Part shown: in pieces, positions 25,645 to 31,789 of the stretch
Layout of the letters: each line of letters starts with the position of its first letter
Position numbering within the stretch: the first letter of the stretch is position 1
NCBI GenBank assembly: GCA_002410325.1
Contig: DHRK01000034.1
Span: 1-33,989 of the forward strand
Length of the DNA: 33,989 nt
Source of the DNA: Syntrophomonas sp. UBA5314
GTDB taxonomy: Bacteria; Bacillota; Syntrophomonadia; Syntrophomonadales; Syntrophomonadaceae
Direction: 5' to 3'
Position numbers and translations under genes: made by a program
The notes under the pieces: model-generated
Databases searched by the model: none
The model's input: only the letters and a program-made list of their open reading frames with translations
Told to the model about the DNA's origin: nothing

Positions 25645-26414
25645 TGAAGAAAGATGATCCCCCGGACCCGGTAGTTGAGGTGAGGGCTTTGTTCAGTTTG
25701 CAGGATATTGTTTTGCACTATGGCCCCTTGCGGGTTTTCGAACAGTTTAATCTGGGCTGCAGCAGGCAGGAATTTACCTGTCTCCTGGGGCCTTCGGGAG
25801 TGGGCAAGACCAGTATACTCAACCTTCTGGCCGGTGTTGTCACCCCTCAGGCCGGACGGGTCCATTCCGACAGCCGGAGGCTGGCCTATGTTTTCCAGGA
25901 ACCCCGGCTGCTTCCCTGGCTTACGGCCGCCGAAAATCTCCAGATCGGCCTCTACAACCTGGGTTGGGACGCCAGCCAGCGGCGGCAAAGGGTAAAGAGC
26001 CTTCTGCCGGTTTTGGGCCTGGCCGGATTTGGCGGCTATTATCCCGGACAGCTGAGCGGCGGCATGAAACAAAGGGTATCCATCGGCCGGGCCTTTGCCA
26101 TCCAGCCGGACTTGCTCTTGCTGGACGAACCTTTTTCCGGTCTGGATGAAAACCTGAAAAAGGATATGGAGGAACTGCTGCTCTCCCTGGGACGTTGGCA
26201 CGCCTGCACAACGGTCATGGTCACTCATAATGTGCCGGAGGCCGTCAGGCTTGCCGACCGGATCGTGGTAGTAGGCGGCCGGCCCTGTGAAACGGTATTG
26301 GAAATACGGCCCGAGCCCGGGCAAAGGAGCCAGGCGCCTTATGTAAAACACCTGGAACAGGTGCTGGTAGATGCCCTCAATCCCGGTTCGGGCAGCCATG
26401 TGTCGATCGACTGA
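25644..26414 (+). CDS. NitT/TauT-type ABC importer ATPase
   Basis: A 256-residue nucleotide-binding subunit of the SsuB/TauB/NrtD type. Walker A is GPSGVGKTS (49-57). The Q-loop FQEPRLLPW is characteristic of this subfamily. The signature LSGGMKQR begins at 137, Walker B LLLLDEP ends at 163, and the switch His195 is in VTHN. All motifs are intact. The ATG shares one base with the previous stop (TAATG). It pairs with the lipoprotein and permease genes that follow. Transported ligands of this subfamily include sulfonates, nitrate, bicarbonate, thiamine precursors and others, so the substrate cannot be named. Confidence 0.9.
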   Translation: MKKDDPPDPVVEVRALFSLQDIVLHYGPLRVFEQFNLGCSRQEFTCLLGPSGVGKTSILNLLAGVVTPQAGRVHSDSRRLAYVFQEPRLLPWLTAAENLQIGLYNLGWDASQRRQRVKSLLPVLGLAGFGGYYPGQLSGGMKQRVSIGRAFAIQPDLLLLDEPFSGLDENLKKDMEELLLSLGRWHACTTVMVTHNVPEAVRLADRIVVVGGRPCETVLEIRPEPGQRSQAPYVKHLEQVLVDALNPGSGSHVSID

Positions 26415-26452
26415 ATCATACGGATTGATATTGTTTAAAGGAGGCTTCACCC

Positions 26453-27460
26453 ATGAAAAACAAGTTTACCGCCCTGTTATTGTCATTCACCCTGATTTTT
26501 ATCCTGGCGGGATGCGCCGGTCAGAAAACAGATCCCACCGCGGCCAACCAGGCGGATCTCAAACTTGCCGACCTCAATCTGACCATCGGAAGCGCCCCCG
26601 GGCCGGTTACCTATCCTCTGGCGCAGATGGCCGACCAGAACGGCAAAATCGTCCTTAAGCCCTGGCAGAGCGGTGAACAGCTGACCGCCATGGTAACTGC
26701 CAAAGAAGTGCAGTTGTGCAGCACCCCGATCAGCAATGCGGTGCTGGTTTACAACAAGGGATTGAATGTTAAATTGCTCATGGTTACCGTCTGGGGGATG
26801 CTCTATGTCATGAGCGCCGACCCGGATGTCAAAACCCTGCAGGATCTGAAAGGCAAAGAAGTGGCCATATCCGGCCAGGGCGGAATCCAGGATCTGATCT
26901 TCCGCCACCTGCTGCTCAAAAACAATATAAATCCCGATCAGGACCTTACTATCACTTACCTGGATATGGCGGAGGCCTCCTCGCGCCTGGCCGCCGGGCA
27001 ATTGAAATACGCGGTGCTGAATGAACCCCACTCCAGCATCGCCGCCTTAAACGCTCAAAAGACGGGCGTCCAGCTGCACCGGGTGCTGGATCTAACCCAG
27101 GAATGGAACAAACTGCCCGGACAGGAAAAGACCCGCATGCCTATGGCCGGGATGATCGTCGTCAATGACAGCGGTATTACGCCTGCCCAGGCGAGCGCTT
27201 TTGAAAAGATATACATAGAGACTTCGGAATGGGTAAACAGCCACGGCGCTGAAATCGGCCCGATCGTGGAAAAGCACGTTCCCGCGATGAAGGCTGCGGC
27301 AGTAACCAGTTCTTTACAATACGCTCGTTTGCAGCCCCAGCATGCGGCTGACTGCCAGGCCGAGGTGGAAGCCTTCTTCCGGGAGCTGAGCCAGACCGCC
27401 GATGCCAGGGCCTTTGGAGGCAAAATACCCGATGCCCAATTCTACTACCAGGCTCAATAG
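26453..27460 (+). CDS. NitT/TauT-type substrate-binding lipoprotein
   Basis: A 335-residue lipoprotein with lipobox LAGC (Cys21). The mature part has the SsuA/NMT1-like binding fold, including DVKTLQDLKGKEVAISGQGG, then a hinge and AGQLKYAVLNEPH. It should capture the ligand outside and feed the permease. AAGGAGG lies 9 bases before the ATG, the strongest ribosome binding site of the operon and the only junction with a real gap (38 bases). This fits the higher amount of binding protein that importers need. The coding end overlaps the permease start by 29 bases. Confidence 0.9.
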   Translation: MKNKFTALLLSFTLIFILAGCAGQKTDPTAANQADLKLADLNLTIGSAPGPVTYPLAQMADQNGKIVLKPWQSGEQLTAMVTAKEVQLCSTPISNAVLVYNKGLNVKLLMVTVWGMLYVMSADPDVKTLQDLKGKEVAISGQGGIQDLIFRHLLLKNNINPDQDLTITYLDMAEASSRLAAGQLKYAVLNEPHSSIAALNAQKTGVQLHRVLDLTQEWNKLPGQEKTRMPMAGMIVVNDSGITPAQASAFEKIYIETSEWVNSHGAEIGPIVEKHVPAMKAAAVTSSLQYARLQPQHAADCQAEVEAFFRELSQTADARAFGGKIPDAQFYYQAQ

Positions 27461-28229
27461 AAACTACGAATACCTGGGCGGCGTATTACTACTGCTGCTC
27501 GGCTGGCAACTGCTGTCCATGCGCTACAATCAGGTGCTGGTCCCTTCGCCGGCCGAGACGCTGCAAGCCCTGGTCTCCCTGGTGGAAAGCGGCGAGCTGG
27601 CGGAAAACCTCCTGATCACTTTTCACCGCCAGCTCGCGGGACTGGCTGCCGGCATAAGCATAGGTATGATGAGCGGCCTCCTGGCCGGCTGCTTTAGAAG
27701 ACTCGATTTGCTGGTCCAGCCCTTGATCAACTTTTTGCTGGCCGTCCCGGCCATTATCTTTGTCACCATGGCCATGGTCTGGTTTGGCATGGGAACCACC
27801 ATGACCGTATTTTTAGTATCATTGCTGGTTTTCCCCGTGATCCATACCAACGCCGCCGAAGGGCTGAAAGCCATCGACCCGGCCCTGCTGGAAATGGCCG
27901 AGGTTTACCGGCTGCCGCCGCTGCTGAAAGTGAGAAAAATCTACCTTCCGGGTATGCGCCATGCCTTGATTGCCGGGTTTTCGCTGGCCATGGCTTCATC
28001 GGTCCGTCTGACCGTAATGGCTGAATTGCTGGGCGCCCGGGAGGGGATGGGCCAGAGGATTGCCATAGCCCGGGTTTACCTGGAAACCGAGCGGCTTTTT
28101 GCCTGGGTGCTGGTCTTGCTGGTGATCCTCATCAGTCTGGAGTTTTTGTTCATACGGCCGCTAAAAAGGTGGGCCGGCCAGGGACAAATGGAGGCCGGGG
28201 CTTTGACAGCCCGGCAGGACGGTTTTTAG
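27432..28229 (+). CDS. NitT/TauT-type ABC importer permease
   Basis: A permease of 265 residues with about six membrane segments, beginning at GGVLLLLLGWQLL. The VLVPSPAETLQALV segment is typical of SsuC/TauC permeases. The cytoplasmic coupling (EAA) loop reads MAEVYRLPPLLKVRKIYLPG. I chose the ATG at 27432 because GGAGG at 27416-27420 precedes it and the membrane domain starts soon after. A longer start at 27402 adds 10 residues. It is the last gene of the operon; no clear terminator follows, only a GC-rich hairpin without a T-run. Confidence 0.88.
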   Translation: MPNSTTRLNRNYEYLGGVLLLLLGWQLLSMRYNQVLVPSPAETLQALVSLVESGELAENLLITFHRQLAGLAAGISIGMMSGLLAGCFRRLDLLVQPLINFLLAVPAIIFVTMAMVWFGMGTTMTVFLVSLLVFPVIHTNAAEGLKAIDPALLEMAEVYRLPPLLKVRKIYLPGMRHALIAGFSLAMASSVRLTVMAELLGAREGMGQRIAIARVYLETERLFAWVLVLLVILISLEFLFIRPLKRWAGQGQMEAGALTARQDGF

Positions 28230-28423
28230 GATTTTTAAATAGGAGGACTCGCCGCCGGCGGGCAGAATAGGCTGCGCCGGCCGTCTCCCGGTTGCTTTGG
28301 GGTCATTTTGCCATCCTAATCATCCCGCAAGGCTCAAAGAATTAGGCGGATTTCACGATAATTATCTTGACAAAGAGGTTGGCTTACCTGACTTGATTCA
28401 GCATCATGGAGGAGACGTTATTC
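28230..28423 (+). other. Gap with an orphan ribosome binding site and a GC hairpin
   Basis: AGGAGG at about 28242 is not followed by a gene. GCCGGCG and CGCCGGC (about 28252-28281) form a 7-bp stem without a T-run. A short open frame (from about 28297) runs on into the next gene in another frame; I do not accept it as a gene. Confidence 0.35.
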
Positions 28424-29641
28424 ATGGATATCATAGAATGCTTTTTAAACATTTCCCGAAGCCTGGATTTTACCTGGAACGGCTTATTGCATCATCATCA
28501 AAGAACTTCGTTGATCGCCGCAAAAATCGGAAAAGCCATAGGCCTCAGTGATAGGGGGCTTTTAGAGCTCTTTCAAGCTGCCGCCATTCACGATTTAGGC
28601 TTGGGGAGCTGGAAGGAACGGAGCGTTCTATTGTCCTACGAGATTGAGAATCCCTGGGAGCATTGCTGGCGCGGCCATTCATTGGTTAACGGAATCAATT
28701 CATTAAATCACCTGGCCAAAATCATAAACAGCCATCATGATCATTGGTCCGGAAATAACCCCAGCGGGCTGAACAAAAACAGCATCCCGTTGGCCAGCCG
28801 GATCATCCATTTGGCAGACCGGGTGGATATTCTAACCTATAAATATGTAAATACCCTGGAAAACACCGATGCCATTCTCAATGACATCAGAAGAATGAAA
28901 GGCAAAATTTTTGATCCGGAACTGGTCTCCATCCTGGAGGAAATCTCTCAAAAAGACAGCTTTTGGTTCGACCTCGTTTCTCCGTTGGGAAAAGAGAGCC
29001 TTCACCAGGTGCTGTCGTTTCCGCATGAACATTTTGGCATTGACTATCTTTTAGATATCGCCCGGCTATTTGCCCAAGTGGTTGACACGAAGAGTCCCTT
29101 TACGTTTTACCATTCCAAGGGAGTAGCTTCTATTGCCAAGTTTCTGGGGCAGCAGCTGGGGATGTCCTCCGAAGTCTGTATCCAATTGGAGATTGCCGGC
29201 TTACTGCATGACCTGGGGAAAATGAGCGTACCTATGGAATTGATAGAAAAACCGGGTAAACTGAGTGAGCAGGAATTCAGGATCATGAAGCAGCACGCGT
29301 ATTATACCTACTGGCTCCTGAGACCGGTAACCCAGCTCTTCCCGCTGGCCGAATGGGCTTCTTTCCACCACGAGCGCTTAAACGGGCAAGGTTATCCTTT
29401 TGGTAAAACGGGTGATGAGTTGGACATGGAAGCCCGTTTAATAGCCGTATCCGACGTATTTGTAGCTTTAAAGGAAAAAAGGCCCTACCGCTCAAGTATG
29501 GAGTGGGATCAAATAGCCCGGGTGATGAACGATATGGTGAGCCAAGAACATCTTGAAGGAACGGCCGTGGCCATAGTTCTTGATAATAGAAAAAAGCTGG
29601 ATAATATTTTGGAAGATTTAGAGCACCTTCTGGCTGGTTGA
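28424..29641 (+). CDS. Tandem HD-GYP domain protein, probable c-di-GMP phosphodiesterase
   Basis: A 405-residue soluble protein with two HD-GYP-type domains. Domain 1 (about 10-170) keeps the HD pair (AIHDLGLG) and a second His cluster (NSHHDHW). Its GYP region reads NNPSGL, so it is degenerate. Domain 2 (about 205-400) has LLHDLGK, KQHAYYTYWLL and a full HHERLNGQGYP, so it should be catalytic, hydrolysing cyclic-di-GMP. The ATG at 28424 is preferred over one at 28406, because GGAGGAG sits 9 bases before it. No receiver or sensor domain is fused, so domain 1 may be regulatory. It stands alone downstream of the transporter operon. Confidence 0.87.
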   Translation: MDIIECFLNISRSLDFTWNGLLHHHQRTSLIAAKIGKAIGLSDRGLLELFQAAAIHDLGLGSWKERSVLLSYEIENPWEHCWRGHSLVNGINSLNHLAKIINSHHDHWSGNNPSGLNKNSIPLASRIIHLADRVDILTYKYVNTLENTDAILNDIRRMKGKIFDPELVSILEEISQKDSFWFDLVSPLGKESLHQVLSFPHEHFGIDYLLDIARLFAQVVDTKSPFTFYHSKGVASIAKFLGQQLGMSSEVCIQLEIAGLLHDLGKMSVPMELIEKPGKLSEQEFRIMKQHAYYTYWLLRPVTQLFPLAEWASFHHERLNGQGYPFGKTGDELDMEARLIAVSDVFVALKEKRPYRSSMEWDQIARVMNDMVSQEHLEGTAVAIVLDNRKKLDNILEDLEHLLAG

Positions 29642-29822
29642 GAATAAATTATGTCCACCAAGCATCCTCTATATGTCAATATCTAGGTGCTGTTTGATAT
29701 CCCGGCTAAGAATATCATGGTGCCCGATAGCTATACGGGGTGATCAGGTGGGAAACACGGCCTTATCGCAGATGCCCGGTTAAAGGAAGCCGGGACAAGT
29801 GTCACACGAACGGGGAAGGGTG
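29642..29822 (+). other. Gap without an accepted gene; possible decayed coding sequence
   Basis: One plus-strand frame reads protein-like text (LFDIPAKNIMVPDSYTG, stop, SGGKHGLIADARLKEAG) interrupted by a single TGA near 29740. There is no start or ribosome binding site and I do not recognise it. A short CCCGG/CCGGG hairpin lies near 29775-29795. Confidence 0.3.
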
Positions 29823-29850
29823 TTACAAAACGGCCATTGAATAGTATAAT
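29823..29850 (+). promoter_or_regulatory. Probable promoter of the toxin-antitoxin operon
   Basis: TTACAA (29823-29828) and a perfect TATAAT (29845-29850) are 16 bases apart and lie about 55 bases upstream of the antitoxin ATG. Confidence 0.5.
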
Positions 29851-29872
29851 AAGCATACAATAAGCATGCAAT
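29848..29872 (+). promoter_or_regulatory. Direct-repeat operator of the toxin-antitoxin operon
   Basis: AATAAGCATAC is followed without a gap by AATAAGCATGC and then AAT. The 11-base period is one helical turn, and the array overlaps the -10. Cooperative binding of the antitoxin or antitoxin-toxin complex is the likely function. Confidence 0.55.
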
Positions 29873-29902
29873 TGTGCTACAAAAAATGAGGTGATTTAGG
29901 TG

Positions 29903-30187
29903 ATGCATATAAAGCCCTCCGCGGCCATCCGCAAAAACTATAATGAAATTTCCGAGTTGTGCAAGAAGTCGGGAGAACCGGTTTACCTTACCAAAAACGG
30001 CGAAGGCGATCTGGTAGTCATGGACATCGAAGCCTTTGCCAGACGCGAGAGCATGCTGCGTCTCAGGGAAAATCTGGTTGCTTCGGAAGAAAGCCGGTTG
30101 AGCGGCAAAGGCGGTTATTCCATTGACGAGGTATCCGATATGATGAAAGCCGCCATCCGGGAGGTACTGGATGGAGAGCGGAAATAA
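29903..30187 (+). CDS. Phd/YefM (RelB-like) antitoxin
   Basis: A 94-residue antitoxin. The N-terminal Phd-type DNA-binding domain reads IKPSAAIRKNYNEISELCKK, then EPVYLTKNGEGDLVVMDIEA. The C-terminal part is a helical toxin-neutralising tail. I chose the ATG at 29903, with GAGGTG 9 bases upstream, instead of the adjacent GTG at 29900. It overlaps the toxin gene by 17 bases, so translation is coupled. It should neutralise the toxin and repress the operon through the 11-base direct repeats upstream. Confidence 0.85.
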   Translation: MHIKPSAAIRKNYNEISELCKKSGEPVYLTKNGEGDLVVMDIEAFARRESMLRLRENLVASEESRLSGKGGYSIDEVSDMMKAAIREVLDGERK

Positions 30188-30488
30188 AATCTACCAAGTA
30201 ATTATCTCCGAAGAAGCAGCCCGGATGCTGGCGTCCCATGCCCGGTTTCTGGCGCAGGTCAGTGAAACGGCGGCGCTTTCGCTTATTGCCGAGTTTGACG
30301 AAAAAGCAAAATTACTTAAGCAATTTCCAGAGCGAAACCCGCGGCTCTCCGATCCGTTGATACCGACAGGCAAATACCGCAAACTGCTGATAGCCAAGCG
30401 GTACCTGCTGATTTACCTGGTAAAAGGAGACAAGGTCTACGTGGACGCTGTGGTGGACTGCAGGCAGGACTACGGTTGGCTGCTGTAA
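30171..30488 (+). CDS. RelE/ParE-superfamily toxin
   Basis: A 105-residue protein of the RelE/ParE fold. It has YQVIISEEAARMLASHARFL, then a helical hairpin, and a C-terminal beta-sheet with KYRKLLIAKRYLLIYLVKGD and VYVDAVVDCRQDY. The last segments resemble the RYLLIY and V-VD--VD-RQDY pattern of plasmid stabilisation toxins. The family includes ribosome-dependent mRNA endonucleases and gyrase poisons, and the target cannot be told from sequence. Its start lies inside the antitoxin gene, as is common for such pairs. Confidence 0.83.
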   Translation: MESGNKIYQVIISEEAARMLASHARFLAQVSETAALSLIAEFDEKAKLLKQFPERNPRLSDPLIPTGKYRKLLIAKRYLLIYLVKGDKVYVDAVVDCRQDYGWLL

Positions 30489-30560
30489 TTGGCAATGGAG
30501 CCGAGGGCGTGCAAAGCGCTCCCCCTCCCCCGACTCGGGGCAGCTCTAATTTGCATTTTT

Positions 30561-30953
30561 TTACTTATGCTTTTTATTATCCTCCATCATAATCAGTAAT
30601 GACTGCCGGAAAAGCTTCAGGCTCAATGCGGCCTGATCCTCAGAGATAACCCCTTCGGCCAGGGCCTGGTTTAACAATTCCATCGCTTCTCCCGCCAGGC
30701 GTTCCACATCCGCCAGACTTCCCACCTTGTCAGGATCGACCTTCATTTTGACATCTATTAGATCACGGCCCAGCAGATAATCTATGGATACCGAGAAATA
30801 GCCGGCTAAAGCCCGCAGCTTGTCATGGTCGGGCTCCCTTCGCCCCTGTTCGTACATGCCAATTGTACTAACTGAAACGGATAAAGCTTGAGCTAACGCT
30901 TCTCGGGTTATTCCCTTATTTTCTCTTAGAAGCTTGAGTCTCTTGGCGAACAT
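30561..30953 (-). CDS. XRE-family transcriptional regulator
   Basis: A 130-residue regulator. The N-terminal Cro/CI helix-turn-helix reads FAKRLKLLRENKGITREALA, then VSVSTIGMYEQGRREPDHDK, followed by VSIDYLLGRD, a standard domain end. The C-terminal 65 residues are acidic and helical, probably for oligomerisation. I chose the ATG at 30953, with GGGGG 6 bases upstream, over a longer reading from 30968. It is divergent from a second XRE gene. Two ACACA/TGTGT palindromes lie in the shared 149-base gap, where it probably binds. Confidence 0.85.
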   Translation of the reverse strand: MFAKRLKLLRENKGITREALAQALSVSVSTIGMYEQGRREPDHDKLRALAGYFSVSIDYLLGRDLIDVKMKVDPDKVGSLADVERLAGEAMELLNQALAEGVISEDQAALSLKLFRQSLLIMMEDNKKHK

Positions 30954-30982
30954 TAAATTCCCCCTCATAAAGACACCTTAGC

Positions 30983-31054
30983 ACACATTATGTGTTACAA
31001 GAAATATTGGCACGTTTTGTACGCAATATCTATTGTAATTTACACTATATGTGT
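30983..31054. promoter_or_regulatory. Pair of palindromic operators between divergent XRE genes
   Basis: ACACATTATGTGT at 30983-30995 and ACACTATATGTGT at 31042-31054 are near-perfect inverted repeats with the same outer half-sites. Their centres are 59 bases apart. Such an arrangement suits a repressor that controls both directions, possibly by looping. Confidence 0.6.
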
Positions 31055-31102
31055 TATATGATCTAAATAATGGAAGTGAACTTATATCGTGGGGGGGTTA
31101 AG

Positions 31103-31336
31103 GTGAAGTTGGATAAATTAATTGAATTTAGGCAAGTAGCAGGATTAGCCAAACATGATATGGCAAAACTTCTCGATATTTCAGAATCGTTCTATGAAAA
31201 GATTGAAAGCGGAGCACGAAATCCCAGCTATAATTTCATAAGCCGTTTTTCTCGCAAATTTCCTGAATCGGATATAAACGAAATCTTCTTTAACAAGAAT
31301 AATTACAAAGCGTGTGAGGAGGCGGCCAATGAATAA
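31103..31336 (+). CDS. Small XRE-family DNA-binding protein
   Basis: A 77-residue protein that is mostly one Cro/CI-type helix-turn-helix (GLAKHDMAKLLDISESFYEK, then IESGARNPSYNFI). I favour a GTG start at 31103, because GGGGGGG lies 5 bases before it. An upstream ATG at 31070 is in frame but lacks a ribosome binding site. It is divergent from the larger XRE gene and overlaps the following small gene by 8 bases, so the two form a pair. Phage- or plasmid-type genetic switches have this layout, but no phage genes are adjacent. Confidence 0.72.
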   Translation: MKLDKLIEFRQVAGLAKHDMAKLLDISESFYEKIESGARNPSYNFISRFSRKFPESDINEIFFNKNNYKACEEAANE

Positions 31337-31607
31337 GTTTTTTAGAAAAGTCCTGGATTTTTCTCCCTGGGCCATCAGACGGCCGCGGAAAAAAGAAAAC
31401 AGGTCTGAAGTTGAGAAGCAGCCGGGGGCCGTCAGAATGATAAACAATACCAGCATCTGTGGGGTTCAAAACCCCGAGAAGCTGGCCGAAGGGCTGTGCC
31501 CGCACTGCCATGGTCTGATCGACTTGTGGATCACAGCCCAGGGCTTCGAGCTCTCGCTCTCGGCGGATGAAAAACGCCCGTCCCGGAGTGCTGGCCGTAC
31601 GACATAA
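31329..31607 (+). CDS. Small CxxC protein of unknown function
   Basis: A 92-residue protein I do not recognise. It is basic at the N-terminus (FFRKVLDFSPWAIRRPRKKE). In the middle an isolated Cys (SICG) precedes a CPHCHG motif, so it may bind zinc. The ATG at 31329 has GAGGAGG 6 bases upstream and overlaps the XRE stop by 8 bases. Good translational signals and coupling to the regulator support a real gene. Confidence 0.55.
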   Translation: MNKFFRKVLDFSPWAIRRPRKKENRSEVEKQPGAVRMINNTSICGVQNPEKLAEGLCPHCHGLIDLWITAQGFELSLSADEKRPSRSAGRTT

Positions 31608-31789
31608 TTTCCAGGAGAGTAGTCTATTTGAAGCACCTGTACCTATGAAAACCAAGGTTATGCTGGCAGACGCCCCTCAAAAGTAATATTAACTATCTAA
31701 AGGCAAATGACGAAAATTATATAGAAGGGTAATTCGGCGATTTCCATATTAAAAGGCAAATAAATGCTTATTAGATTAAGGAACAATTT

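Noticed and set aside
25641..26450. Long minus-strand open frame (269 codons)
   Set aside because: It is the shadow of the NitT/TauT ATPase gene, which has every ABC motif.
28297..28551. Open frame of 84 codons overlapping the HD-GYP gene start
   Set aside because: It has no ribosome binding site, overlaps a well-supported gene in another frame and matches no family I know.
31608..31789. c-di-GMP riboswitch before the EIIC-EAL gene
   Set aside because: The conserved GEMM core and tetraloop receptor are not present; the gap looks plain and AT-rich.
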